Part shown: positions 18,039 to 26,637 of the stretch, one piece after another
Layout: every line of letters begins with the position of its first letter
Numbering within the stretch: position 1 is the first letter of the stretch
From: Urechidicola croceus
GTDB taxonomy: Bacteria > Bacteroidota > Bacteroidia > Flavobacteriales > Flavobacteriaceae
Direction of reading: 5' to 3'
Assembly: GCF_001761325.1 (NCBI RefSeq)
Contig: NZ_CP017478.1
Coordinates: 1,571,501-1,635,500, forward strand
DNA: 64,000 nucleotides
The notes under the pieces: generated by a model
What the model saw: only the letters and a program-made list of their open reading frames with translations
The model's database searches: none
What the model was told of the DNA's origin: nothing
Program-made: the position numbers and the translations under genes

Positions 18039-18713
18039 ATGATTTCTAAATTTTTACATATAACCACTTGTATTATTTTTCTTCTAATTAGTTTTATTGG
18101 CTTTGCTCAATTAGATAAACCTACAAGTGATGAAGGTAAAGTGCATATCATTAATGTCCCCCCAGAAATAGAAGTTCCTAAATCAGATTATGAAGACCCA
18201 CGAATTGTTGACGAATCTCAACTTCAAGATAAAATAGATCAATTATTAAAAGATTTTATTGCTGAACAAGATCGTAAAAATTTAAAGTACAAAGGAATAC
18301 TTACACCAGAAAAAATTAGAGAAGAAAGATCAAAATTAAAAGTAGCCGAAATTAATGGGAATATTGCAAAAATAGACCAATATTTAGGTGGGTTTAGTAG
18401 CACTTCAGACAATATAACAATAGTTTGTCGAGATTTCCAATACCCAGACGGAGATACTGTTACCATATACATTAATGATAAACCTGTAATCAAAAACATT
18501 GTTCTTACAACTAGATTTCAGAAATTTACGCTCCCCTTAGTAGACGGATTAAATGTAATTTCATTTAAAGCATTGAATCAAGGTACTTCAGGACCAAATA
18601 CTGCTGCATTTATGGTTTTAGATGATTCCGCTACTGTAATTTCATCCAACGAATGGAACCTTGCAACTGGTGCTAAAGCGACTCTATCTATTGCTAAAAT
18701 TAATGAAGAATAA
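18039..18713 (+). CDS. Secreted hypothetical protein
   Basis: 224 residues with a clear signal peptide (about 24 residues ending GFAQ). The mature part has a charged helical region (LQDKIDQLLKDFIAEQD) and a beta-rich C-terminal half (VCRDFQYPDGDTVTIYINDK, VDGLNVISFKALNQG) typical of an Ig-like or carbohydrate-binding-like sandwich. Predicted periplasmic or cell-surface. Function unknown. Confidence 0.75.
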   Translation: MISKFLHITTCIIFLLISFIGFAQLDKPTSDEGKVHIINVPPEIEVPKSDYEDPRIVDESQLQDKIDQLLKDFIAEQDRKNLKYKGILTPEKIREERSKLKVAEINGNIAKIDQYLGGFSSTSDNITIVCRDFQYPDGDTVTIYINDKPVIKNIVLTTRFQKFTLPLVDGLNVISFKALNQGTSGPNTAAFMVLDDSATVISSNEWNLATGAKATLSIAKINEE

Positions 18714-18718
18714 TATTA

Positions 18719-19297
18719 TTACAACTTTTTCACGTATTGTGTAATTATCACTATTGTTTGCGCACCAACTTTACCCTCAATATACTCGGCATTTTCAGGA
18801 TCTAAAGAAATTCTTCTAACAGCTGTACCTTGCTTAGCAACCATACTTGAGCCTTTTACTTTTAAATCTTTAACCAACACGACAGAATCTCCGGCTTCTA
18901 AAATAACGCCATTCACATCACGATGGATAATTTTTTCACTTTCATCTAAACCTTCACCAGTAGCCTTAGCAAACTTTAATAATTCATCATCTAAATACAT
19001 CATATCCAATAAATCTTGTGGCCACCCTTCTTTTTTTAATCGAGAGAGCATTCTCCATGCTACAACTTGCACCGCTTGAAATTCGCTCCACATACTATCA
19101 TTTAAACAACGCCAATGATTAGAATCCATAGATTCTGGATTATTGATTTGATTTATACAAGTTTCACAACCTAACAGACTCCCATCTACTCCTCCCGTTG
19201 AAATTGGAGGTACTTCATAAATATTTAAATTTGCTGTTGAACCACATAATTCACATTTTGTTCCACTTCTTGCCTCTAAATCTTGTAATAATCCCAT
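18719..19297 (-). CDS. PhnA-domain zinc-ribbon protein
   Basis: 192 residues. An N-terminal zinc ribbon (CELCGSTANL, then CETCINQ about 22 residues on) is followed by a PhnA domain (DVNGVILEAGDSVVLVKDLK, VKGSS, KQGTAVRRISL). Despite the old name, PhnA proteins are not part of the phosphonate lyase. They are small cytoplasmic proteins of uncertain function. Confidence 0.85.
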   Translation of the reverse strand: MGLLQDLEARSGTKCELCGSTANLNIYEVPPISTGGVDGSLLGCETCINQINNPESMDSNHWRCLNDSMWSEFQAVQVVAWRMLSRLKKEGWPQDLLDMMYLDDELLKFAKATGEGLDESEKIIHRDVNGVILEAGDSVVLVKDLKVKGSSMVAKQGTAVRRISLDPENAEYIEGKVGAQTIVIITQYVKKL

Positions 19298-19430
19298 GTA
19301 TGGTTTTTATTTATATATGAAACAAAAGTAAACATTTTTTAAACTTACACTCCTTTTTAAAAACCTTTGAGCCATAAAAAATTATTTTTTATGAAAGATT
19401 GCCTTAACTTTACAATTCAAATAAGATATT

Positions 19431-19823
19431 ATGAGATTTCATACAAGAAAATGGGTAAAACCAGAAGATTTAAATGCTAATGGAACCCTGTTTGGAGGAA
19501 GACTTTTAGCATGGATAGATGAAGAGGCTGCTTTATATACCATCATTCAGTTAGAAAATGATCGAATTGTTACAAAATTTATGTCTGAAATTAATTTTAT
19601 GAGCTCTGCAAGACAAGGTGATATTATTGAAATAGGTATTGATGTTGTAAAATTTGGTAAAACTTCAATCACTCTTAATTGTGAAGTAAGAAATAAAATG
19701 ACTCGAGAAACTATTATCACAGTAGATAATATTATTATGGTAAATTTAGATAAAAATGGAAATACCAAACCTCATGGTAAAACCAAGATTGAATTCGTTA
19801 GTGATAGATTAAGTAATCAATAG
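19431..19823 (+). CDS. Acyl-CoA thioesterase, YciA-like hotdog protein
   Basis: 130 residues. The signature NANGTLFGGRLLAWIDEEAA carries the catalytic Asn-Gly and Asp/Glu of YciA/BACH hotdog thioesterases, and MSEINFMSSARQGDIIEI follows. Cytoplasmic hydrolysis of acyl-CoA. The acetyltransferase gene follows 11 bases after the stop. Confidence 0.87.
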   Translation: MRFHTRKWVKPEDLNANGTLFGGRLLAWIDEEAALYTIIQLENDRIVTKFMSEINFMSSARQGDIIEIGIDVVKFGKTSITLNCEVRNKMTRETIITVDNIIMVNLDKNGNTKPHGKTKIEFVSDRLSNQ

Positions 19824-19834
19824 TTAGTAGTTTT

Positions 19835-20338
19835 ATGTTACTAGAAACCGAAAGATTAATTATTTCAAAAATGACTGTTGAATATGCGCCGTTTATCTTA
19901 GAATTATTAAATGATCCCGATTACATAAGGTTTATTGGTGATAAAAAAGTAAAAACATTAAAAGAAGCGGAAAAACATATTATTGAAAAATATCTAGAAA
20001 ACTATAATAATCAAAAGATTGGGTTTTATTTAGTTTCTTTAAAAAAAGACAAAACACCAATAGGAACTAGTGGTTTAGTAGATAGAGAAGGGTTAGATTG
20101 TCATGATATTGGATTCGCTTATTTACCCAAATTTAGAGGAAAAGGTTATGCCTATGAAGCAGCCAAAAAAATACTTGATTATGCTACAAATGAGTTGAAA
20201 TTAAATCCAATTGCAGCAATAACAACTAAAGACAATATTAAATCGGCTAATTTATTGGAGCGTCTTGGTTTAAAATTTGAAAAACTCATATTAATTCCAA
20301 ATGATTCTGAAGAATTAAGACTCTTCAAAACTCAATAG
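19835..20338 (+). CDS. GNAT family N-acetyltransferase
   Basis: 167 residues: LLETERLIISKMTVEYAPFI at the N-terminus, IGTSGLVDREGLDCHDIGFA, and the acetyl-CoA loop LPKFRGKGYAYEAAKKIL, then DNIKSANLLERLGLKFE. A RimJ-type GNAT enzyme with unknown substrate, probably co-transcribed with the thioesterase upstream. Confidence 0.85.
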   Translation: MLLETERLIISKMTVEYAPFILELLNDPDYIRFIGDKKVKTLKEAEKHIIEKYLENYNNQKIGFYLVSLKKDKTPIGTSGLVDREGLDCHDIGFAYLPKFRGKGYAYEAAKKILDYATNELKLNPIAAITTKDNIKSANLLERLGLKFEKLILIPNDSEELRLFKTQ

Positions 20339-20348
20339 AAACTTATTC

Positions 20349-21200
20349 TCATTTATTCAGATATCCGTTATCTGACAACCAATCAGTAAGTCGATTGGGC
20401 CAAGAACTTAAAGTTTTTAATTCTGTTCGGTAACCCATATTAAAAGCATGGCCACCTTTGGCATAAATATGTGCTTCAACTGGTCTATTTACTTCTCTAT
20501 AACCATTTAAAATTTTCACTACTGGACCAGAACAACATTTATCATCATTCGCAACTACCATAAAAACTGGCGGTGCATCTTCTGGAAACACGTCTGGTAA
20601 TCCTAATGGACCTGGATATACTAGCATTTGAAAATCTGGTCTTCCATTTAACTTATCAATAGAATCTTTTGACTTCTCATCACTATTTCCATTATCATAC
20701 ACTACCATAGAAACCACCTCTCCTCCAGCCGAAAAACCTAACATTCCAACCTTTTTAGGATTAATATTCCATTTATCAGCATTATATCTTATCGTCTTGA
20801 TTGCCCTTTGTGCGTCTTGTTTAGCATGAATATTTAAATCATAAGGAGAATTATCTTCTCTTGCCAATCTATATTTTAAAACAAATGCTGTTATTCCTAA
20901 CTTATTAAAATATTGTGCTGCATCTTTTCCTTCAGCATCAAAAACTAATTCTCTATGTCCTCCACCTGGGCAAATTAAAACTGCTGTACCATTTGCCAAT
21001 TCTTTTGGTGCTTCAAAAACTGTAATTGATGGATTATGAATATTTTTTACCCACCAATCTTTAGCTTGTTCCTTTTCATTTTTTAAGTATTCAAATCCTG
21101 GCGCACCATTTTCCCATAAATAAACGACTTCTTGTGCATTCATTTGAAAAGAAAAAATAGTTCCAATAAAAAAAACGAGAATTTTAATATAAGACTTCAT
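20349..21200 (-). CDS. Secreted alpha/beta hydrolase (acetylxylan-esterase-like)
   Basis: 283 residues with a signal peptide ending near NAQ (residue 22). The nucleophile elbow is GFSAGGEV (GxSxG), the oxyanion region ICPGGGHRELV lies before it, an Asp is in MVVANDDKCC and a His in YAKGGHAFNMGY. This order and the GGG-H start are typical of bifunctional feruloyl/acetyl esterases of Bacteroidetes that act on plant or algal polysaccharide side chains. Substrate inferred only from family. Confidence 0.82.
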   Translation of the reverse strand: MKSYIKILVFFIGTIFSFQMNAQEVVYLWENGAPGFEYLKNEKEQAKDWWVKNIHNPSITVFEAPKELANGTAVLICPGGGHRELVFDAEGKDAAQYFNKLGITAFVLKYRLAREDNSPYDLNIHAKQDAQRAIKTIRYNADKWNINPKKVGMLGFSAGGEVVSMVVYDNGNSDEKSKDSIDKLNGRPDFQMLVYPGPLGLPDVFPEDAPPVFMVVANDDKCCSGPVVKILNGYREVNRPVEAHIYAKGGHAFNMGYRTELKTLSSWPNRLTDWLSDNGYLNK

Positions 21201-21297
21201 AACAGTAGTTAGTTTGAAATGTTAAATATAATCAAAATTGTTACCCCATAATGTAACAATTCACTTATTCTCATCGTTATAAAACAAACTTATAGTT

Positions 21298-22401
21298 ATG
21301 CTGAATCGTTTTTTCTGGATGTGCTCAGGCGCAGATACTGATATTTTAGAGAATAGTTCTAAAGCCGAACAAAATAAATTTGCTGGAATAGGCGGTACAG
21401 TCTTTTTTACTGCCGTTATGGCTACAGTTGCTGCTAGTTATGCGCTTTATACAGTTTTTGATAACGTATACTCTTCTATATTTTTTGGGCTTATTTGGGG
21501 TTTATTAATATTCAATTTAGATAGATTCATTGTCTCAACTATTAAAAAAAGTGACAATAAATGGAAAGAAATATGGCAAGCAACTCCAAGAATTATTTTG
21601 GCAATTATTATAGCAATTGTTATTGCTAAACCATTAGAATTAAAAATCTTTGAAAAAGAAATTAATCAAGTATTATTAGAACAAAAAAACGATTTGACAT
21701 TGGCAAACAAAGAACAAATAGCCAATCAATTTACTCCAGAAATAACTTCAATTCAATCGGAAATAGAAAACTTAAAGCAAGAAATTAATTTAAAAGAAAT
21801 TGAAGTTAATGAACTATACAATACTTATATTGCTGAAGCAGAAGGACGTGAAGGAACAAAAATTTTAGGAAAAGGCCCTGTTTATAAAGAGAAACGTGAT
21901 AAACATGACGCGCTTTTATCTGAATTACAGCAATTAAAGGCTGAAAACAAATTAAAAATAGCAAACAAAGAAACTACAATTGCTTCACTTATTTCACAGC
22001 AAAAAAATCAGGAAGTAACAACCCAACCTATCATAGATAGATTTGATGGATTAATGGCTAGAATTAATGCTTTAGATAAATTACCTTGGTTACCATCATT
22101 CTTTATTTTCTTATTGTTTCTAGCAATTGAAACATCGCCAATTGTGGCTAAAGTATTGGCACCAAAAGGAGAATACGATTATAAATTTGAAGATGCTGAA
22201 AACGCTGTTAAAACGTGGGTTACTCAAAAAGTAAATCAGCGAAAAGAAGTTCTTCAAACCGATACCATTTTAAATGAAAAAATTTATAAAGACATTGCCG
22301 AAGAAGATGAACTTTATAATTACAAACGAAATAAAGCTCGAGAATTGATGCAACAACAATCTGATGCATTTCATAAAAGTCAGCAAAAAATTATTGGCTA
22401 A
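21298..22401 (+). CDS. DUF4407 membrane protein
   Basis: 367 residues. The N-terminus FFWMCSGADTDILENSSKAE and the phrase IFNLDRFIVSTIKK identify DUF4407. Two membrane helices near residues 32-75, another near 95-110, a long periplasmic or cytoplasmic coiled coil (about 120-245), and a fourth helix at LPSFFIFLLFLAIETSPIVAK. Its end overlaps the convergent DUF885 gene by 11 bases. Function unknown. Confidence 0.85.
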   Translation: MLNRFFWMCSGADTDILENSSKAEQNKFAGIGGTVFFTAVMATVAASYALYTVFDNVYSSIFFGLIWGLLIFNLDRFIVSTIKKSDNKWKEIWQATPRIILAIIIAIVIAKPLELKIFEKEINQVLLEQKNDLTLANKEQIANQFTPEITSIQSEIENLKQEINLKEIEVNELYNTYIAEAEGREGTKILGKGPVYKEKRDKHDALLSELQQLKAENKLKIANKETTIASLISQQKNQEVTTQPIIDRFDGLMARINALDKLPWLPSFFIFLLFLAIETSPIVAKVLAPKGEYDYKFEDAENAVKTWVTQKVNQRKEVLQTDTILNEKIYKDIAEEDELYNYKRNKARELMQQQSDAFHKSQQKIIG

Positions 22402-24112
22402 CTTTTTTTCTTAGAATATACTTATTTATCCTTTCCTCTAAAATAGCAAGTGTCACTGTACCTTGCTCTAGTATAACTTCGTGAAACTCGCGAATGTCGA
22501 AGTTGGTGCCTAACTCGATTTTTGCCTGTTCACGAAGTTTTCTTATTGTTAATTCTCCTATTTTATAAGAAAGTGCTTGCCCAGGCCACGAAATATACCT
22601 ATCAATTTCAGTATTAATATTATGTAAAGATAATGCTGAGTTTGAACTCATATATTCTACGGCTTGCTCTCTAGACCAACCCTTGGTGTGAATTCCAGTA
22701 TCAATAACCAACCTACATGCACGCCACATTTCATAAGTTAACTTTCCAAATCGCTCATAAGGAGTTTCATAGATTCCCATTTCTTCGGCTAAAAATTCAC
22801 AATACAATCCCCATCCCTCACCATAAGCTGATAAATACATGTCTCTTCTAAACTGCGGAATACTATCTCCTAATTCATTATTCAAACTTCCTTGTAAATG
22901 ATGTCCAGGAACCGCTTCATGAACTGTCAAAGAAGGTAAAACATATAGAGGCCTACTCTTTAAATCATAGGTATTTACCCAATAATAACCGGGCTCAGTA
23001 CTATTTGCTTCTGTACCAATATACCTTCCTGTTGTGTATTTTGGTGCTATTGCATCAGGAACTGGAGCTACTCCATATGGCTTTCTTGGTAATGTGATAA
23101 AATACCTAGGCAATTGTGCATCTACTTTTTTGGCTATATTTCTTGCTTCTTTTAATAAACTTTCTGGTGTTTTAGCATAAAATTGTTCATCAGTTCTTAA
23201 AAAATCAATGAATTCTTCAAAAGTTCCTTCAAAATCAACTTCACCAATAATCTTTTTCATTTCAGATTTTATTCTAGCCACTTCTGAAATTCCTGTTTGA
23301 TGAATTTCATTAGCCGTCAAATCAAGTGTTGTATAATATTTTATTCTATTTTGATAATATTCGTTTCCACTTGGTGTTGAAGAAACTCCAATTTCATTTC
23401 TAGTTTTATTTAAATATTCATTTTCAAAAAAATCTTTTACAATTTTAAACTGTGGTATTACATTTTGTTCTATTGCTAGTTTTGCCTCTATTAAAATAGA
23501 ATCTTTTTGATTTTGAGTTATTTGCTCTGGTAAATTTTTAAACGGAGAATAATAATAGCTATCTTCATAATTATCAACAATATGAGTATTATATGAAGTT
23601 TCATAACCGTTTTCAAAAATAACTTTTGGTTGTGAAACCCCCTTCTCTAATCCTTTTCGTAACAATACTAAGTTATCATCTATAAATGTTGGTATTGCTT
23701 TTAACTTATTTAAATACTCCTTAACTTGCTTATAATTGTTTAACGGACTAACTATATAAGGTAAATTATTATGAAACCCATAATCAGATAATAATGGGTT
23801 TAAATAGGCTTCAAATTTATAAAAATCAACTGTTTCCTGAAGTTGAAATTTCATAAGTTCTAACGAAATATTTTCAGTTTCATTCAACTCTTTAGTATCA
23901 ATTTCCTCAAGTTGAACCAACTTTTCTTTAGCATATTTTGCTTCATTCTTATAATAATCTTCAGTATAAATACCTAATGGAAATAAATCCTTATCGTATC
24001 CTTCTCTATTCTGAATTTCATCAATTATTGAATTTAATTTTGGTGATGGGGATGCAAGATTACAACTTAAAATTATAAATAGGCAAAAACATAAGATTGA
24101 TATTTTTTTCAT
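22391..24112 (-). CDS. DUF885 family lipoprotein (putative peptidase)
   Basis: 573 residues with a lipobox ILSCN near residue 17. The zinc-peptidase-like motif HEAVPGHHLQG (HExxH-like) and the region YGEGWGLYCEFLAEEMG are hallmarks of DUF885, whose members are presumed metallopeptidases of the cell envelope. The terminal region (ISWPGQALSYKIGELTIRKL) is also typical. The small-RNA cluster begins just upstream. Confidence 0.85.
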   Translation of the reverse strand: MKKISILCFCLFIILSCNLASPSPKLNSIIDEIQNREGYDKDLFPLGIYTEDYYKNEAKYAKEKLVQLEEIDTKELNETENISLELMKFQLQETVDFYKFEAYLNPLLSDYGFHNNLPYIVSPLNNYKQVKEYLNKLKAIPTFIDDNLVLLRKGLEKGVSQPKVIFENGYETSYNTHIVDNYEDSYYYSPFKNLPEQITQNQKDSILIEAKLAIEQNVIPQFKIVKDFFENEYLNKTRNEIGVSSTPSGNEYYQNRIKYYTTLDLTANEIHQTGISEVARIKSEMKKIIGEVDFEGTFEEFIDFLRTDEQFYAKTPESLLKEARNIAKKVDAQLPRYFITLPRKPYGVAPVPDAIAPKYTTGRYIGTEANSTEPGYYWVNTYDLKSRPLYVLPSLTVHEAVPGHHLQGSLNNELGDSIPQFRRDMYLSAYGEGWGLYCEFLAEEMGIYETPYERFGKLTYEMWRACRLVIDTGIHTKGWSREQAVEYMSSNSALSLHNINTEIDRYISWPGQALSYKIGELTIRKLREQAKIELGTNFDIREFHEVILEQGTVTLAILEERINKYILRKKVSQ

Positions 24113-24180
24113 AAAAGGACTAACTAATTTGGTTTAAAAGTTACAATATTAAAAATTGTATTGAAATAAAATATCAAAAA

Positions 24181-24243
24181 AAACCCACTTAATTACTTAA
24201 GTGGGAAAATTGCTATGAAAAAGAAAGTAAGATTACTCTTACT
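24181..24243 (-). ncRNA. Predicted small RNA 0 of the LytTR-linked cluster
   Basis: -7 box TATATTTG (24257-24250), then about 63 nt containing hairpin AGTAAGA-GTAA-TCTTACT and ending in a terminator CCCACTTAA-TTAC-TTAAGTGGG (24184-24205) with an eight-base T tract on the - strand. The segment TTTTTCATAGCAATTT before the terminator recurs in small RNA 6. Confidence 0.55.
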
Positions 24244-24249
24244 CTACAT

Positions 24250-24340
24250 CAAATATACAACACTTTAAATTAATATCTTTTACTTTTTCGATTTAAGACT
24301 GATAAGTATCGACGAAATACATTTATGTATCGTTAAATGA
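24250..24340 (-). promoter_or_regulatory. Promoter with three 21-bp phased LytTR-like sites (small RNA 0)
   Basis: TATATTTG at 24257-24250; sites TCGATTTAA (24288), TCGACGAAA (24309) and TCGTTAAAT (24330), written on the + strand, each 21 bp apart. The first site begins 31 bp from the -7 box. Confidence 0.65.
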
Positions 24341-24363
24341 TTTTTTAAATTTAAAATTTGCGC

Positions 24364-24533
24364 AAAAAAAAAAGATAACCTTTATAAATAAAGGTTATCT
24401 TATAATTAATCCTAATATTTCTATCGCCTATAATAAAAATACTTGTGGGGAGATAATTTTAACTCTAATTATCTTAAAAAAACATTTATGAATAATTTAA
24501 GTGGGGGTTAAAATTCTAACTCTATTAAATTTC
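24364..24533 (-). ncRNA. Predicted small RNA 1 of the LytTR-linked cluster
   Basis: Order on the - strand: hairpin A with loop CCCCCAC (stem TTTAA/TTAAA extended by GAAT/ATTC), hairpin B AGATAATT-N8-AATTATCT, then the conserved box CCCCACAAGTATTTTTATTA plus TAGG (24450-24427), and a terminator with a 14-bp stem (24372-24401). The layout is the same in small RNAs 2-4, with different stem sequences. Confidence 0.65.
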
Positions 24534-24539
24534 CATATT

Positions 24540-24622
24540 CAAATTTACAGTTTAAGTATGTTTTATTTTTCGTTTAACGAAATAAAATTGTCGATGAATG
24601 GTCAATATTGTTCGACGAATGG
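24540..24622 (-). promoter_or_regulatory. Promoter with three 21-bp phased LytTR-like sites (small RNA 1)
   Basis: -7 box TAAATTTG at 24547-24540; sites TCGTTTAAC (24570), TCGATGAAT (24591) and TCGACGAAT (24612), exactly 21 bp apart. Here the first site is 23 bp from the -7 box, closer than in the other promoters. Confidence 0.7.
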
Positions 24623-24654
24623 TTTAATTATTAAAAACAAAGTTTTTTAAAAAC

Positions 24655-24801
24655 ATAAAAAAGTAGCATATGAAAAGATGCTACTTTTTAATTTTGATAT
24701 AATTATTCTACAATAAAAATATCTGTGGGGACGATAATTTATTTAAAAAATTATCTAAACTAACTAAAATCTAACTTATAATTTATGTGGGGTTTAAATT
24801 A
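24655..24801 (-). ncRNA. Predicted small RNA 2 of the LytTR-linked cluster
   Basis: Hairpin A: ATAATTTA-AACCCCACA-TAAATTAT (8 perfect pairs, loop with CCCCAC). Hairpin B: GATAATTT-N7-AAATTATC (8 perfect pairs). Conserved box CCCCACAGATATTTTTATTG (24730-24711). Terminator AAAAAGTAGCAT/ATGCTACTTTTT (24657-24689). The cleanest example of the family. Confidence 0.68.
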
Positions 24802-24807
24802 TATACT

Positions 24808-24895
24808 CAAATTTACCTACTATTACATAGGTAAAATTAACTTTTCGCTCAAGTAAACCAAATAAAAGACGAACTCCTTAAACACATAGACTAAT
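24808..24895 (-). promoter_or_regulatory. Promoter with three 21-bp phased LytTR-like sites (small RNA 2)
   Basis: -7 box TAAATTTG at 24815-24808; sites TCGCTCAAG (24845), AAGACGAAC (24866) and TAGACTAAT (24887), exactly 21 bp apart and 30 bp from the -7 box. Confidence 0.6.
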
Positions 24896-24918
24896 GGTTA
24901 TTCAGAATAGTTTAGACA

Positions 24919-25069
24919 CAAAAAAAGGCAACCAATATGGTTGCCTTTTAATACTTTATATTTTTATTTCCTATAACAAAAATATCAGTGGGGGTGATAA
25001 TTTTAATATAATTTTAATTATCAAAACTAAAGAACGTAAGAATAATTAATACCTAGATAGTAAATTATT
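24919..25069 (-). ncRNA. Predicted small RNA 3 of the LytTR-linked cluster
   Basis: -7 box TATATTTG at 25083-25076. Hairpin A GAATAATT/AATTATTC (loop without the C-run), hairpin B GATAATT/AATTATC, conserved box CCCCCACTGATATTTTTGTT followed by ATAGGAAATAA (24994-24961), terminator AAAAGGCAACCA/TGGTTGCCTTTT (24923-24949). Upstream repeats (ATAAGTT at about 25114 and 25134) are spaced 20 bp and are weaker than in the other promoters. Confidence 0.62.
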
Positions 25070-25197
25070 CATACTCAAATATAGATTTTTTATCTAAACT
25101 AACCAAAAAAAAAATAAGTTTTATCAAATAAAAATAAGTTAACACAATTCAAAAATGTTCTAACTTACTCTTTTTCAAAGAATAGTATAATTTTAAA

Positions 25198-25370
25198 ATA
25201 AAAAAGACAACTACATAATTGAGTTGTCTTTTTACACACCTTGATTTTTATTTCCTATAACAAAAATATCAGTGGAGTAGGTAATAATTTGGAGTTTACC
25301 TATAATTGTATATAAAGAACGATAAATAACTTACTCTTGGGGGTTGAATTTATAACTCAATATGTTATTT
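25198..25370 (-). ncRNA. Predicted small RNA 4 of the LytTR-linked cluster
   Basis: Hairpin A ATAAATAAC/GTTATTTAT (9 pairs) enclosing CAACCCCCAAG; hairpin B TAGGTAA-N11-TTACCTA; conserved box CTCCACTGATATTTTTGTTA plus TAGGAAATAA (25276-25245); terminator AAAAAGACAACT/AGTTGTCTTTTT (25201-25233). The stems differ from those of small RNAs 1-3 but keep pairing. Confidence 0.65.
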
Positions 25371-25376
25371 ATACTT

Positions 25377-25466
25377 CAAAGGTATAACTTAAGCCTTTGT
25401 TCATTTATGATTTTCGATTAACCTAAAGTTAATTGTAGATGAACGGTGTTTTCCTTTCGTTTAGTT
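25377..25466 (-). promoter_or_regulatory. Promoter with three phased LytTR-like sites (small RNA 4)
   Basis: -7 box TACCTTTG at 25384-25377; sites TCGATTAAC (25414), TAGATGAAC (25436) and TCGTTTAGT (25457), 22 and 21 bp apart, the first 30 bp from the -7 box. Confidence 0.6.
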
Positions 25467-25486
25467 GAAATTTGAAAATTCATCTA

Positions 25487-25858
25487 TTATTTTCTAAATC
25501 TGGAATGCATTGATAGATTTTTATTGGTGGATATATTATCTTTAATTAATTTAGAATCAATTGATGTAACATCAACATCTATGTGTTTTATTTCAATAAT
25601 CTCTCGAATGTTACATAAATATCTCCATCCAATTCTAATTGCCTTTCTAGTGCCCTTATGACTTCTAATATCAACAACACTTACCTTTCCATTTGTTTGA
25701 GATCTTATATAGATTAAGATGCTTAATGTATCATCTTTGCTCCCACCATTAACCAAACATATGTGATACTCATTATTTGACTCAATGAAATTGATAAATT
25801 CTTTTGCTTTTATTTTATTTGCCACATTGTAACAAGGAATAATTAACCCAATCTTCAT
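25487..25858 (-). CDS. Short glycosyltransferase-family-2-like protein (truncated)
   Basis: 123 residues. It begins like a GT2 enzyme (MKIGLIIPCYNVANKI, VNGGSKDDTLSIL, then HKGTRKAIRIGWRYL) but stops before the catalytic DxD region, at half the usual length of about 230. It shares the layout EYHICLVN...VDIRS...AIRIGWRYLCNIREI with the short protein at 27814-28125 and the C-terminal domain of the REC protein at 26638-27774. It has its own LytTR-type promoter. It may be a regulatory relic and not an enzyme. Confidence 0.6.
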   Translation of the reverse strand: MKIGLIIPCYNVANKIKAKEFINFIESNNEYHICLVNGGSKDDTLSILIYIRSQTNGKVSVVDIRSHKGTRKAIRIGWRYLCNIREIIEIKHIDVDVTSIDSKLIKDNISTNKNLSMHSRFRK

Positions 25859-25892
25859 ATTTATGATTTAAATTTTATCCAAAAATAAAACT

Positions 25893-25948
25893 CAAATTAA
25901 CTTATTAATTTAATTTACGTTGATTGATTATTTAATACCGACGAATAG
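25893..25948 (-). promoter_or_regulatory. Promoter with two 21-bp phased LytTR-like sites (short GT2 gene)
   Basis: -7-like box TTAATTTG at 25900-25893 (one mismatch); sites ACGTTGATT (25917) and CCGACGAAT (25938), 21 bp apart. The distance to the -7 box (17 bp) differs from the other promoters. Confidence 0.5.
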
Positions 25949-25969
25949 TTAGTAGGAGCCTTTTGAATA

Positions 25970-26110
25970 AAAAAAAGAGATAGTCATTAAATCAATAACG
26001 ACTATCTCATAATCAAACCTATTGCTTAAATCAACTTTAAGCATCCCTATAAAAAAATACCTCTTAAAAATTAAAATATTGTCATACCTATTTAATAACA
26101 AGTTTTAATT
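25970..26110 (-). ncRNA. Predicted small RNA 5 of the LytTR-linked cluster
   Basis: -7 box TATTTTTG at 26124-26117. Contains GGTATTTTTTTATAGGG, a variant of the conserved box of small RNAs 1-4 but without CCCCAC, then hairpin GCTTAAA-GTTGA-TTTAAGC and the terminator GAGATAGTC/GACTATCTC (25978-26009) followed by a T tract on the - strand. Confidence 0.55.
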
Positions 26111-26116
26111 TATTTC

Positions 26117-26184
26117 AAAAATAACTTGATATAAAAAATTATATATTAGAAATTCGTTGAATCAACATTTACTATCGATGAGAT
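26117..26184 (-). promoter_or_regulatory. Promoter with two 21-bp phased LytTR-like sites (small RNA 5)
   Basis: -7 box TATTTTTG at 26124-26117; sites TCGTTGAAT (26155) and TCGATGAGA (26176), 21 bp apart, the first 31 bp from the -7 box. Confidence 0.6.
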
Positions 26185-26234
26185 ACACCTTTCTTGTGTT
26201 ATAGTGGTTATTGTAAGTAAGAAAATCTTATAAA

Positions 26235-26498
26235 GAAAAACCTCAACTTTAAGTTGAGGTTTTAAATTACTATGAAAAAATTGGGGTCATAGCAAAACTA
26301 CCATTGTATTTCTTAGTACTGCTTCTCAATTAAATTTTCCTATACTTAACCTATAAATTGAAATCAATACAACCACTTTTGAAGTTATTCGAGTTGTGGG
26401 GAAAACCATAATGAAGTATAATTATCTTACTAACGATAACTATAAAATACAATAGCAACACTTTAAATACTTTTTATACCATATTATTTCTTTTTTGT
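26235..26498 (-). ncRNA. Predicted small RNA 6 of the LytTR-linked cluster (longer variant)
   Basis: About 264 nt from the -7 box at 26512-26505 to the terminator AAAACCTCAACTT/AAGTTGAGGTTTT (26237-26264). It contains TTTTCCCCACAACTC near 26400, ATTTATAGG near 26352, and a hairpin CTATGA/TCATAG with CCCC in the loop (26292-26270). The segment TTTTTCATAGTAATTT is shared with small RNA 0. No convincing open frame. Confidence 0.5.
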
Positions 26499-26504
26499 TT
26501 ATTC

Positions 26505-26593
26505 AAATTTAAAACTTTTAAATGCCCAAAAACTGAGAATTCGATAATCAGCAAAGATTAAACGATGAGAAGTAAGTTTGTATAGATTAATGA
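26505..26593 (-). promoter_or_regulatory. Promoter with three 21-bp phased LytTR-like sites (small RNA 6)
   Basis: -7 box TAAATTTG at 26512-26505; sites TCGATAATC (26542), ACGATGAGA (26563) and TAGATTAAT (26584), exactly 21 bp apart, the first 30 bp from the -7 box. Confidence 0.65.
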
Positions 26594-26637
26594 TATTTAA
26601 AATAAAATATTTTTTTTCGATACTATTACTTTAAACA

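Noticed and set aside
24181-25280. CRISPR-like array from the recurring GTGGGG boxes
   Set aside because: Boxes are 250-300 bp apart, unequal, and lie within units that each have a promoter and terminator; there are no cas genes.
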